The notes beneath the pieces are model-generated. The model saw only the letters and a list, made by a program, of their open reading frames with translations. It was not told where the DNA came from and did not search any database. A stretch of 64,000 nt of DNA from Xenopus tropicalis (lineage: Eukaryota; Chordata; Amphibia; Anura; Pipidae): NCBI RefSeq assembly GCF_000004195.4, contig NC_030677.2, positions 203,578,497-203,642,496 on the forward strand, read 5' to 3'. Positions 40,906 through 52,150 of the stretch are shown here, piece by piece. Numbering within the stretch: position 1 is the first letter of the stretch; each line of letters starts with the position of its first letter. Position numbers and translations under genes: made by a program.

Positions 40906-41499
40906 TAATAAAATGCAGTACAATGTGCATCTTTTCTACTTACCTGGGACAGTTTCTGAAGCTGAGGGCCTCTCAATCTTGCCTTAAAGGGGGGGAAAAA
41001 ATATCATAGTTTCTAGAATTTTTTTCTATTCTCTGATTGTCTCCCCTGTGTCAAGTTTGCTGCAGAGCCAAAAGGATTCTGCTCATAATGCACAATAACC
41101 ATCCCTCCACTCTCTGCAGTGGACTTTAGCATACATTTCATACCTCCAGAGGTCAGTGTAGCTTAACTTTCCTAACGCGGCCTTGTTATCATGGGCCTTG
41201 TTAGCATTTCCATCACACCTTCACCTACGCAGCCATAATGAGATAGCATTGCTGGGGTTCTTCCCCTACTGACCTGAAGAATTCCTCTATAAATACAAGT
41301 ATATATACATATTCATTCCAATACAAATATGTGCAATCTGAGATGCATGATCTCTTATTCCAAACAAAGTCCTGTAGCCAGTCTTATCTTTAAGAGGGGC
41401 TCAAAGAGGCATGCCTGCCTTGGGCACCATACATAAGCGGGCCCATAAGAGCAGCAGTTGATGGAAGAGTGTGGTTTTGTAAATACAAAAAGAAAAAGA

Positions 41500-42425
41500 T
41501 TGCTACAGTAGGGTAAGATATCAATGGGAGGGTAAAATTGTATCAGCTGGGTAAGATAGGGTCAGTAGAGAAATACAGAGACAGCAGAACAATAAGGAGA
41601 CAGTAGGTCAATGCAGAGGCATTAGGGCAATATGGAGACAAGAAGTCAAGATGGCTGCAGGAGGGCAAGATGGCTGCAGGAGGGAAAGATGGCTACAGTA
41701 GGGTAAGTTGTCAGATGGAGGGCAAAATAGCATCATTTGGGAAATATGGAGACAGTAGAATAATGTGGAGACAGTAGGTCGATGTGGAGACAGTAGGTCG
41801 ATGTGGAGACAGTGGGGCGATATGAAGAAAGTAGGGTAAGATGGCTGCAGGAGAGAAAGATGGGTGCAGGAGGGCAAGATGGCTATAGGAGAGAAAGATA
41901 GTCAGTAGGGGAATATGAAGACAGTAGGTCAAAGTGAGGGCAAAGTGTCAGTTGGGGAATATGGAGACAGTAGAACAATGTGGAGACAGTGGGGCAATAT
42001 GAAGACAGTAGGGCAAGATGGCTTCAGGGGGGCAGGATGGCTGCAGGAGAGCAATATGGCTACAGTATGGTAAGATGTCAATGGGAAGGCAAAATGGTAT
42101 CAACTGGGTAAGATAGAGTCAGTAGGGGAATATGGAGATAGTAGAACAATGGGGCAATATGAAGACAGTAGGGCAAGATGGCTGCAGGAGAGAAAGACGG
42201 GTGCAGGAGGGCAAGATGGTAGCAGCAGTAGGGCAAGATGGCTGCAGGAGGGCAAGATGGTAGCAGCAGTAGGGCAAGATGGCTGCAGGAGGGCAAGATG
42301 GTAGCAGCAGTAGGGCAAGAGGAAGACAGGAGGGAAATATGTCAACAGAAGAGAAAAAGGCAATAATGGGGTTGGATAGTGACAGACAGAAAAGATGGTA
42401 CCCCCATTGTGGGGCAAGATGTCTT
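41500..42425. repeat. degenerate GGCAAGATGG minisatellite
   Basis: GGGCAAGATGGCTGCAGGAG-like units of about 18-20 bp, and GGAGACAGTAG-like units, recur tens of times. Cleaner 45-50-bp blocks at 42170-42320 read GGCAAGATGGTAGCAGCAGT. A related array lies at 56460-56935. Minus-strand open frames rich in H, L, P and S reflect this composition. Confidence 0.85.
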
Positions 42426-42743
42426 CAGTAGAGTCGATTGGTGGAATGTTGGTGGCAGTGACACTTTATATCAGTGTAACCCATGCTGTGGCCTTTTATT
42501 TGTTGCTGAAGTACCACAGAACCCTCTGACAACCAACAGGCAATGGCTGCAGTCGGGTAAAGTGACAGCAGGCTGCCAGAGAGTGTTCATAGATGTGCAT
42601 CAACGGCAACAACTGGCCATTCATTCTTTATACATTATACCCTGGCACCGAGACCCTATATCATATACAGTTGAGCTCCAAACATCTCCGGACACGACAT
42701 GCTGCTAAAACCAGGTCTTTATTGTTCCATCTAAAAACTAGAC

Positions 42744-42783
42744 GCCTGACATGTTTCGTGCGCGAACGCACTTACTCATAGGC
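42744..42783 (-). ncRNA. hammerhead-ribozyme-like motif in the Penelope 3' region
   Basis: On the minus strand a 40-nt segment is closed by GCCT...AGGC. It contains an ATGAG core half, a stem GTGCG-TTCG-CGCAC, then the conserved CGAAAC and ATGTC. The short palindromic ACATGT helix III matches the minimal hammerheads described in Penelope-like elements. The first core half reads CCTATGA rather than CTGATGA, so this copy is probably inactive. Confidence 0.6.
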
Positions 42784-43170
42784 ATACACATACAACAGTA
42801 GGAGGGTTTAAATAGTGTCATAAGCAATTAAACATGCAAATTAAGACATCAATACATACACCCCCATCAGTAAAAAAGCACACATAGTGGAATCTGGAAC
42901 CTGTATAAATCAAAACTGTAGGCTATATTTACAAGGCCAATCATTTAAAGAAGACTTTTTTTGTAAAATACATATGTAGAATACATCCAATTAATCCAAG
43001 TAAACTGTTCAATACATCAATATCAATAAATATAGTAAAAAGTAAATAATATTAATTTAATATTCAATATCAATAAATATAGTAAAAAGTAAATAATATT
43101 AATTTAATACATGAATGGCAACATTAAATGTTAGAAATTCTTTTATGTACAAATAAACAGACTCATAAAT

Positions 43171-44358
43171 TCAAACATAGCAGCTAATGTCAAAAATAGA
43201 ATTGAGGCCATTAGGATGTCGTGTATCAAGAGTAAATATCCATTTGACTTCAGAACGTAAGAGCCTAGCATATAAGTCACTGCGCCTTGCATCAGGAAGA
43301 ATTTTATCTATGACTTGAATGTGCAAAAACGATACATCAGATTGGCAACATTGTAAAAAGTGTCTAGCCACGGGACTGTTGCTACTTCTAGCAGCTATAT
43401 GTCTAATGTGTTCCCTCATCCTGCTCTTAAGGGAGCGTGTTGTACAGCCAACATATTGAATGCTACATCTTGAACAGGTTAAAAGATACACAACATATCG
43501 CGTATTACAGTTGGCATAAAAATGCATGTTAAATACTGTCCCAGACACTGAACTACTAAAGGTAGTGGATTGCCTGATATGTGAACAAGTAACACATCTG
43601 CGTGCTCCACAGCGATATGTACCCTTTACTGTAAGCCATGTCGCTCTCAAAGGCCGGGACCGCCACAGAGTTGGTGAAAGTATATTACCCAATGTGGGAG
43701 CTTTTTTTGCAACAATATTGTAGCCACCTTGTAATACCAATGCCAAGTCAGGATCATTATAGAGAACAGGAATTAAATTAGAAACTATACGTTTAATCTT
43801 ATAGAACTGATTAGAAAACGAAGTTACAAAAGTAGGAGAAACATAACCCCTTCCAACTCTGCCATGATGTTGACCTTTCCTATCAGTGAGTAAGTCTGAT
43901 CTCTCCATCCGTAAGGCCTTAATAAAGGCTGAGGACAGTGACCTCATGCTATACCCACGATCAAGAAATCGATCTCGCAGTATGACAGCCTGCTCCAAAA
44001 AGGCACTCTCTGTGCTGCAATTTCTCCGTAATCGCTGAAACTGTCCCACAGGGATGCCCCTAAACATATGTGCTGGATGGCAAGAATCTGCCCTTAGCAA
44101 AGAATTACCAGCACAAGCTTTACGAAAGGTTGTGGTTTCCACCACAGTGCCCCTAGCAACCAGTTTCAAATCTAAAAAAGAGATAGTATGGGTATTAAAT
44201 TCACTGGTGAATCGTAAATTAAGCGTGTTCGTGTTCAGCTCAGTGACAAAAAGTAAAAATTCTGAATGTGACCCCTGCCAAACCAAAAGGAGGTCATCCA
44301 CATATCGCTTATAAAAAACTATATTGTGTAAGTAAAGTGAATCACCTCCATAGATGTG
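43171..44358 (-). pseudogene. Penelope-like RT C-terminal part plus GIY-YIG endonuclease (truncated)
   Basis: The open frame continues upstream of 44301 without a stop to at least 44358, so the fragment is about 395 codons. It begins just before the catalytic YVDDLL motif. The middle (HPAHMFRGIPVGQFQRLRRN) is the thumb/linker region of Penelope RTs. The C-terminal part has GAPRRC-like cysteines (GARRCVTCSHI), then the GIY-YIG core (VVYLLTCSRCSIQYVGCT, TRSLKSRMREHI). It lacks the N-terminal RT fingers and palm motifs and any start context, so it is a remnant, though the remaining frame has no internal stop. Full-length relatives are commonly over 600 residues. Confidence 0.85.
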
Positions 44359-44999
44359 GGTCTCCTCCCTCCTGGCACCGAGACCCTACCACAACTACAC
44401 ATGGACCCAGTATAGAGGGCAGTGACCATAGCAACGGGACAGCAGCTGAAATGCACAACGTTCCCTTTAACCACATGTCCCTCTTTCTGAAGGAGAAAGC
44501 AAACCTATTAAAAGGCAGAAATATGCTATACTAGCACCGTTTCCTTTTTCATCTGCTTTTTATTGTTTGAGCATATTGCTTCTTATCCCAGTGCACTAAG
44601 CCGTTTCCCTCTGAATGCAGAACAAACCTATCAATCTCGCTCATCAGCACTTATTTGGGGATGGAATTGTGTAAGTATTGCGCTTGTTGGATACAATCCC
44701 ATTCTAACAATGGCACGTCAAGGCATCGGGGAAAGAAAAGACAGACATTTTGGGTTTTATGTGCACTTGCTTTATGGCTATATATCTACAAGAGCTTTGT
44801 TAACCCCTAAACAGTCAATGAGCAAATTGATAATAGAATTTTGCTTTAGAAACCCAGTGCCATTTCACGTACAAGAAAATATACTGATTCTAGACTGGCT
44901 TAGCATTGTAGCCCTTAACCATCATCATATGTTGCTTATTGCCCCCTGCTGTCAACCTCTCTGCAGACCTTGCTAGTTCCTTGCTGCCCCCTTCTGGTA

Positions 45000-45500
45000 A
45001 TCTGTGCCACTGTGACAGAATGCTCTGTTATACAGATAGCTAGAATCTCAGCCATAAAGCAGGGCAGGACTGCTGCTTACAATGGGGGGATCAGATAGGA
45101 TCTGTGCCAGTGTGACAGAATGCTCTGTTATACAGATAGCTAGAATCTCAGCCATAAAGCAGGGCAGGACTGCTGCTTACAATGGGGGGATCAGATAGGA
45201 TCTGTGCCACTGTGACAGAATGCTCTGTTATACAGATAGCTAGAATCTCAGCCATAAAGCAGGGCAGGACTGCTGCTTACAATGGGGGGATCAGATAGGA
45301 TCTGTGCCAGTGTGACAGAATGCTCTGTTATACAGATAGCTAGAATCTCAGCCATAAAGCAGGGCAGGACTGCTGCTTACAATGGGGGGATCAGATAGGA
45401 TCTGTGCCACTGTGACAGAATGCTCTGTTATACAGATAGCTAGAATCTCAGCCATAAAGCAGGGCAGGACTGCTGCTTACAATGGGGGGGATCAGATAGG
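45000..45500. repeat. 100-bp tandem array, left part (five copies)
   Basis: The monomer joins ATCTGTGCCACTGTGACAGA, ATGCTCTGTTATACAGATAG, CTAGAATCTCAGCCATAAAG, CAGGGCAGGACTGCTGCTTA and CAATGGGGGGATCAGATAGG. GTGCCAC and GTGCCAG alternate from copy to copy, giving a 200-bp higher-order period on this side. It is interrupted at 45501 by the LINE. Confidence 0.97.
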
Positions 45501-45602
45501 GATTTTTATTAAGAAATTAAAACATAAAACAGAAAATCAAACTTTCAATTACATAACATCAAAATGAAAATTCAATTACATAACATCAAAATGACATTTT
45601 AA

Positions 45603-48600
45603 TTAAATAACATCTGAAGATTGCACCCATGTGAAATCCACCTCCCTCCACAGTTTAGCATTGTCCTTGTTAATGCCAATCTCTTTGAGACGGATGAAAT
45701 ACAGTTCCCTCAAGATTCTTTTAACTGTTGGATCAATAGTTCCATCCTCCCCCCCGAAAGATTTACTGCACCTCATTATCCACAAAAAGTATCTAATGAC
45801 AGTGAAAATCACAAAAAAGGTCTCATTATCCAAAGGATGCTTTCCCCTTACCAGCCCATACGCCCTTTCCCCATACGTGTGCCGACAGAACCTTCCAATT
45901 TTCAAAACTGACAGGACTTCATTATACAGAGCCCGAGATACCGAGCACTCTAATAAAAGTGATTTGTGGTCTCTTCCACTTGGCACCCCCAGGGGCAGAG
46001 CCTGTTTACCACACTCAGATAGCTCAGATTGCCCCTAAGGAAGAGTTTCCCCTGGAAAGCCAGCCAGGCGTTATCCAGGAACTTGCCCGGGAGCCTATGG
46101 CCATTCAGGAACTTCAAGCAAGTTTTCATCTGTTCAGTTGTACAGTCTTTCAGGACTGGGGCAGAGATAAAAAAGGAATTCAATACAGACTCATATAACT
46201 GCTTCCTGGTAAGATTCCCTATTGCCCCAAAGTCCAAATTCCACTTCTTTATCAGCTTTAAGCCTAAAACTAAATGCTGTGGAAAGTACCCCCCCTAATC
46301 CGGACCCCCTTCACTCTACCGCCCTCCATCCAGTCTCTGATAAAAGGCGAAACCCAGGACCTGACACAGTTCTCCCACAGAGAACACGTCCTTTGGCCCA
46401 GATTCCCAAAATTAAATTTCAGGAAAATGGTGCCAAAGAAGGCGATTGGACAAACCATCCCTAACCCCCCCTCTTTTCTCTGCAGGAAAGTGACCCCTCT
46501 TTTTACTGGGTTCAGTCTGCTCCCCCAGAGCATCTGAAAGAACAGACTGTAGAGCCGAGTAGAGAGAGATTCTGGCAGGGGAAACACATAGGCAACAAAA
46601 AGAAACAACGGGATCAGAAAAGTCTTGATCAAATTAACCCTTTCTCTATAGGTCAGCTTCCAAGATTTCCAGCGCTGAACTTTTGCCAAACCAGCATCCA
46701 GTTTTCTTCCCAATTTAACAGACCATTATCATTCCTCCCGAATTTAACTCCCAAGATTTTTACCTGCTCTGGGGCTACTGGGAAATTACCAACCTGAAAA
46801 GCTGGTTCCCCTTCTAGAACCCAAAAAGCTTCCGACTTTTCCCGATTGACAGAGGAGCCAGAGGCCCCCGAGTAACTTCTGATGCAATCAGTGACCACTT
46901 CAACCTCCGCCTGCTTAGAAACGATCACTGACACATCATCCGCATAGGCAACAAACCTGAGGGGCTGCCCGCCGGGCACACAGACCCCCTCCAAGCCTTT
47001 CCTCTCCAGCATCCTCAGGAAGGGATCCAGAGCGAATACATAGAGAAGAGGACTCAGAGGGCAGCCCTGCCGCACCCCGGCCCCAACCTCAAAGTCTTCA
47101 CCTTGCCAACCGTTAATCAATGGGAAGCTTTTTGCCCCTTCATACAAAACTTTAATCCAACTAATGAATCTGCCCGGGATGCCGTATTTAGACAAAACAG
47201 CCCATAGATAATCATGGTTAACATTATCAAAAGCTTTTGTCTGATCCAGAGACAACAGATACTTACCCCAACCATGAGCTTTGCATGACTCCAAGGCTTC
47301 CCTTATAGTAAGGATCGCCCCAAAGATGCTCCGCCCCTTCACCGTGCAGAACTGACAGGACGATAATAAAGTGCCTGAAAATAAAATTAACCGGGAAAAA
47401 AGGATCTTTGCCAGAATCTTTCTATCGGAGTTGAGAAGGGCAATCGGCCTCCAGTTCTCAATCCTCTCATCATCCTTCCCCTTTGACAGCAGAATCAGGG
47501 CAGAGCACCTCATTGATTCACACAACCCACTCCCCAGACATCCATTAAAGATCTTTGTTAACACCGGGACTAACAGCTCCTTAAAGGTCTTATAGAATTC
47601 TGCTGTAAGCCCATCAGGCCCAGGAGCTTTCTTGTTGTTTAACTTATCAATCGCACCCTCCACCTCCTCTTCCCCAATATCTGCTGTCAAAGGGGAGAAA
47701 TCCAAATTAGCTGTATCAGGTCCTGGGGTCGCCCTTAAGAAGCTTTCAGTCCTTTCCCTCTCCAAAGCCTTACGTCTGAACAAGCCGGCATAGTACGACC
47801 TTACAACTCTGAGGATACCCTCCCTGGATTTCTGCAAACTTCCCTCAGAATCAATAAGGCCAGTCACCTGCTTTTTCTTAAAGGTCTCTCTACAGTTCTG
47901 GAAAGGGTCCGGGGAGTTTTTTGCCCCAAAATCCCTTTCCAGAACCATAGAGTCCTGGCGACTGTACTGATGCTGCTTCATCAGAGTTTTCAACTGGGCA
48001 ATTTTCTCCCCCACCACCCCGGCCGAAATTAAGGTTTCCAACTTCTTTCTCAGAGACTGGTATGTTCTAGATCTTATACCCTCCCTTTTAACAGATAGTT
48101 TTGTGAAGAAGGTTCGGATTTCTTCTTTCGTACCCTCCCACCACTGTTGGATTGAATCAAAGAAGTTTAGCTTTGACCACTGGGCCTCAAAAAAACTCTT
48201 AAAAGAGCCATTCCTTGCAGCTTCCTTCAATGACTCAAATCCAAGTCTCCACAACCCTCTACCCCTTCTCGGGAGCTCTGACATCCCATATTTAAAGGAA
48301 ACCATTAAATGGTCTGAAAAATCTACCAATGTTTCCTTTACATCTGAAAAAGTATCTCTCTCTTTAACAAAAACCAAATCTATGCGACTACTACGGTTTG
48401 CACAAAAATAAGTATGGACACCCTTCCTCCCATTCCAGGTCGCCACATCCACCAGCCCCGCCTGCCTGATAATATTAGACAAAAAGGCCCCTTCATATTT
48501 ATTATATTTACCTGTCCTGTCCCCCGGCTTCAGGACTTCATTAAAATCCCCAGCCAGAATGACAGGACAAGAAACACACAAAAAAGGTTTAATTTCGCCC

Positions 48601-48980
48601 AACAGTTCTTTCCTCTCTGCTATGGTATGTGGCCCATAAACATTAATCAGCCTAAACGTCTCACCCTGAAAATGAACATCTAGGAGTATACAGCGTCCTA
48701 TTCTGATCTCAAAAAAACGTTTGATTTTAAGATCAAAATGACCTTTAAAAAGAATTCCCACCCCCCCTGCAGATTCCTCTGCAATAGACCAAAAAGAGGG
48801 TCCAAATTGCCATTCTCTTTTAGCATTAAATATTTCTGTCCCATCAGTTAACCTTGTTTCTTGTAAGAAAAGAACATCAAAATTAGATTTCCCTAAAAAA
48901 TCATAAACTTCAGCCCTTGTTTTATGGTTCTTTATACTACACACATTGATAGTACAAAAATGAATCACTTGTTTTGACAT
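45603..48980 (-). pseudogene. Tx1-type LINE ORF2 (endonuclease/reverse transcriptase), three frameshifts
   Basis: The first 775 codons (48980-46653) are intact. An APE-like endonuclease covers residues 1-230 with E41, GDFN (144-147), the DLVFV strand and SDH (222-224). The reverse transcriptase shows APGPDGLTAEFY, RPIALLNSDRKILAK, SLDQTKAFDNVNH, GVRQGCPLSPLLY and the catalytic YADD (679-682). The frame then breaks three times, near 46700, 46291-46297 and 45962-45966, each at a homopolymer (A, G and T runs on the coding strand). It continues as 46713-46270, 46237-45950 and 45986-45603. The last parts contain the CCHC-like C-terminal motif region (CPWGCQVEETTNHF...LEC). As read here it is non-functional, but each break is consistent with a single-base change. 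Confidence 0.88.
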
Positions 48981-51900
48981 TTTGGAGATTTAGCCAGCCT
49001 ACCCTCCTTCCCCTCTCCAAATCTCTTATACTGAGGCTTCCCTAATCCACTTGAAGGGCCACCGTCTTTCTCAAAAAACCCATTCCCATCTATAGATTCC
49101 CTTTCCTCATCACTTTCTGTCCGACCTTTCCTTTTCTTCCCCTGATCCTCAGTTATCTCCATTTCTACATGGGAAGGGACCTGTTCTTCAATTTCACAAT
49201 TCATTTCTTCTGTCACAAGAGGCAAAGAAGCCTTGGATTTCTTTTTCGCCTTCTTCTTTTTCTGCTTCTTCCCTGTTTCTTTCCCATGCTCCCTCTCTTC
49301 ATCCTCCAACCTGCTTAACTCTTCCTCTTCTTCCTCAGCCATATCCCCCCAAGATTTCCCATCAGGGAGTTCAAACCTATTAGAGGTTTCAATATTTGTT
49401 TGGAAAACCATCTTGCCTACCCTCTTCCTTGTTTTTCTTCCTACCTCCTCCCATCCTTCTTTCTCAACCTCCACTTCCCTTCTTATCCCTTCTCCCCCAT
49501 CCTTCTCAATAGTCTGGGACAAAACTTCCCCACCTCCCTTCCTGTTAGTGATTTCCTCACATACACCCACCTCCACCCTGGGTACCTCCTCCTGAAAAAA
49601 CTCTTTTTCGATTCTAGGGCATTTCTTTACAATATTGTGCCAGGCTTCTGGGCATTCCCGGTGCGTATGTCCCAAATCATTACAAAGGTTGCACCTTACC
49701 TTATTGCATTCCTTACTAACATGCCCCTGAGCCCCACATAATGCACAAATTTTGAGAGTGCAATCATTGGCCAGATGACGCTTTGAGCCACACTTGAAAC
49801 ACTGCTTGGGTTGTCCCGGATAAAAACAGACACCCCTCTCCTTTCCGATAAAGAAAGAGTTTGGGAGATGCTTGGTAACATTATTGGATACATCCAATCT
49901 CACTTGTACTTTCCATCCCACAATCCAGAAACCCTCCTCATTATATAACCTTGTCAGTGGTGCCAGGACCTTACATTGGCGCTTAAGCCAGACCAAAACA
50001 TCTTCCGGGGGAATGGATTCATTTTTAAAAATGACAGTGACGTTCTTAACTTCTGGCTTTGAAACAGGTATGGCCCTGAAACCTTCCCACTCTGGGGATC
50101 TTCCCTTCTCCTGATAGAGACTCCAAAATCTATCCAAACCTTGTGGTAATTTAAAACTTACTTCAAATTCCACATCGGACACTGTTATGAAAGCATTAAC
50201 ATCAGAAGGTGTAAAACCCATTGACTCCTTTATCAAATTCCTGCAGATATACCTACTGCCTGGCATCTTTTCCTTCTCCCCATCCCATTTAATCTTAACT
50301 ACATTTATCCTTTTAAACACAGGCCCATCAAAAAGAGTCTCTTGTTGTCTTGCAAAAAATCTTCTTTTTTCCCAAAACCCTTTACTTCCTTGATCCTCTC
50401 CCCCTGCATTTGACATTTCCATTGACTTAGTAGGATTTGCCACTTCATTTGCTTTACCCAAAACATCAGGAGTTACCAGCATATTATTCCCATTATCCAC
50501 AGAACTTGCAGAAACAATGGGGTTAGAAGGGTTAGAGGTAGGGGGGTTGGAGGTAGAGGGGTTAAGAGTGGATGGGTTAGAGGTAGGGGGGTTAGAGGTA
50601 GGGGGGGTACAGGTAGGGGGATTAGAGGTAGAAATAGAATCAGAGGGTTTAGGTACAGACATAACAGCAGATTGCCCTTTCCCTGTTCCCTCCTCCTCCC
50701 CCCTAAGCACAAAATCCATATACATTGCTTCAAATGATTTCCCCCCTTTACCAGCCTGTTGCATTTCATCAAAACGAGTTCTGTTTTTAAACACCTCTTC
50801 CCAGGGTTTAATTAACAGCATAGTTTGCTCAATTTCCCCATCAGCCTCCTCCAACTCTTTATTTATTATAGCAAGTTTTCTTATTCCTAAAGCTCTAGCT
50901 TCCCCTTTAGCAAACTTAATGTTAGCAATCCCCCTCTCAATATCCCTCTCCAAAGCTCTCTTTTTGTCTTTAAGAAAGTTCACAGTCCTTAGAGCTTTAG
51001 CAATCACCATAGGGTCAGGATTCTCTCCAGCAGCAAGTGCCTCGTTAGCACAATTAGTATCAGTCTCTTTACTCACAGCAGCAACAGTCTCTATACAGGC
51101 TGAAAATGTCTCTTTAGCAGCAGCACAAACAGTCTTTAAATCAGTAGAAATAACATTATTATCAGCAGCAGAAAGTGAGTTAGTAGCAGTCAGTGGATCA
51201 GCAGGAATAGCGGCCCCACCAGTAGCAGGAGAAGCCACAGCAGCAGAATAAGACATTTTAGCTTTCGCTATAGTAGCAGTTGGATTCCCAGCAGTAACAC
51301 AGTCCTTGCTCACCTGCCCAAAGCCCCCTTCCCCCACCTCCACTCCAGGCTCCTCTGCACAGTCCAAAGCCCCCTCTGCCACCGCCATAGCCAGATTCTC
51401 ACAGGCGCAATTAGCAGCATTTTCAGCAGCCGCATCAGCATTATGAGTGCCCTCCGCAGGACACAACTCCCAGCATGCACTGCTAGCCTCCCGATGCTTT
51501 AGCTCCACACAGACAGGCCCCGCAGGCACATTGCTGGATCTCTCTGCTCTCCCAGCTGCCATTACTTTACTTGCACCAAACTCCCCGCTCCTCCCGGGGG
51601 TCTCAGGTTCCACACTGTCACCCCCCAACAGGTCACTGGAGGAGAATTGCGCAGGGGTCTCACACAACTGACTATTGGTGGCACTTTGAGGGGTTTCAGA
51701 GCCAGACATAGGGATGGGAGGCATACTCAGGGGGGGGGACATGCTTGTTTGTGGGTCAGGCTCATCAGGCAACAAAACTGGAGTTCTTTCCAAATCTTCT
51801 GATATTGTTTGTGAAAAGGATTCATTCATATCCTCCTCCTCCATGCTGCTTCCACTATCTTCCCTTCCTCCCACCTTCTTTCTCTTGGGCTTAGCTTTAC

Positions 51901-52012
51901 TTACTTCACTTTCTGCCGCCATTTTCTGGCTTGAGCCTTTCCTTCCAGAAACAACAGCTTTCTTTTCATTCCTCACACGAAGAGAAAATCTTCTTTTCAT
52001 TTTCCACAACAA
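48965..52012 (-). CDS. Tx1-type LINE ORF1 protein (gag-like, zinc knuckles)
   Basis: This is a 1015-codon intact frame for the RNA-binding ORF1 protein that packages LINE RNA. The N-terminal part is charged and low-complexity (residues 1-450), followed by a pentapeptide tandem region of TSNPP type near 455-500. Residues about 550-735 resemble the RRM-like region found in ZCCHC3-type proteins. Three CCHC knuckles follow from residue 738: CFKCGSKRHLANDC, CALCGAQGHVSKEC, CNLCNDLGHTHREC. A basic, lysine-rich tail ends the protein. The start could also be the methionine at codon 5 or in MAAESEV (codon 31). The stop overlaps the ORF2 start by 16 nt. The absence of damage over 3 kb suggests recent insertion. 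Confidence 0.88.
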   Translation of the reverse strand: MLWKMKRRFSLRVRNEKKAVVSGRKGSSQKMAAESEVSKAKPKRKKVGGREDSGSSMEEEDMNESFSQTISEDLERTPVLLPDEPDPQTSMSPPLSMPPIPMSGSETPQSATNSQLCETPAQFSSSDLLGGDSVEPETPGRSGEFGASKVMAAGRAERSSNVPAGPVCVELKHREASSACWELCPAEGTHNADAAAENAANCACENLAMAVAEGALDCAEEPGVEVGEGGFGQVSKDCVTAGNPTATIAKAKMSYSAAVASPATGGAAIPADPLTATNSLSAADNNVISTDLKTVCAAAKETFSACIETVAAVSKETDTNCANEALAAGENPDPMVIAKALRTVNFLKDKKRALERDIERGIANIKFAKGEARALGIRKLAIINKELEEADGEIEQTMLLIKPWEEVFKNRTRFDEMQQAGKGGKSFEAMYMDFVLRGEEEGTGKGQSAVMSVPKPSDSISTSNPPTCTPPTSNPPTSNPSTLNPSTSNPPTSNPSNPIVSASSVDNGNNMLVTPDVLGKANEVANPTKSMEMSNAGGEDQGSKGFWEKRRFFARQQETLFDGPVFKRINVVKIKWDGEKEKMPGSRYICRNLIKESMGFTPSDVNAFITVSDVEFEVSFKLPQGLDRFWSLYQEKGRSPEWEGFRAIPVSKPEVKNVTVIFKNESIPPEDVLVWLKRQCKVLAPLTRLYNEEGFWIVGWKVQVRLDVSNNVTKHLPNSFFIGKERGVCFYPGQPKQCFKCGSKRHLANDCTLKICALCGAQGHVSKECNKVRCNLCNDLGHTHRECPEAWHNIVKKCPRIEKEFFQEEVPRVEVGVCEEITNRKGGGEVLSQTIEKDGGEGIRREVEVEKEGWEEVGRKTRKRVGKMVFQTNIETSNRFELPDGKSWGDMAEEEEEELSRLEDEEREHGKETGKKQKKKKAKKKSKASLPLVTEEMNCEIEEQVPSHVEMEITEDQGKKRKGRTESDEERESIDGNGFFEKDGGPSSGLGKPQYKRFGEGKEGRLAKSPKCQNK

Positions 52013-52150
52013 TAAGGAAAGTCAGTTTTTTGTTTTTCTTTTTAAGCCCCAAACCGGGAAACAAACAGCCCCCCAGACCCTTACAGGGCCTGGGGAAAGT
52101 TCACCTCACAGGAGCTCCCTCACAGCACCTCCACTCAGCACGAGGGTGTG

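Larger units (their letters stand above)
42659..44370 (-). mobile_element. Penelope-like retroelement, 5'-truncated, with target duplication
   Basis: The element reads on the minus strand and is bounded by identical 18-bp copies of CCTGGCACCGAGACCCTA (42641-42658 and 44371-44388). The coding part holds the last RT motifs (YKRYVDDLLLVW near the 5' end) and a GIY-YIG endonuclease, the diagnostic pair for Penelope-like elements (Neptune/Poseidon types in vertebrates). The 3' UTR includes a hammerhead-ribozyme-like motif. Truncation removed the first RT domains, so it cannot move by itself. 42426-42640 and 44389-44999 are flanking sequence with no other feature recognised. Confidence 0.9.
45501..52150 (-). 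mobile_element. Tx1-clade non-LTR retrotransposon inserted in a 100-bp satellite
   Basis: About 6.65 kb on the minus strand: 5' UTR (52013-52150), ORF1 (48965-52012), ORF2 (48980 down to 45603), then a short 3' UTR with repeated AATTACATAACATCAAAATG-type units and an AATAAA near 45505. The two ORFs, zinc-knuckle ORF1 and APE endonuclease plus RT ORF2 match Tx1L of Xenopus, a site-specific LINE of the L1/Tx1 group. The satellite phase shows a duplication of about 24-26 bp: 45475-45500 and 52151-52174 both read GCTTACAATG...ATCAGATAGG. Three one-base frameshifts in ORF2 are the only damage seen. Confidence 0.92.
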
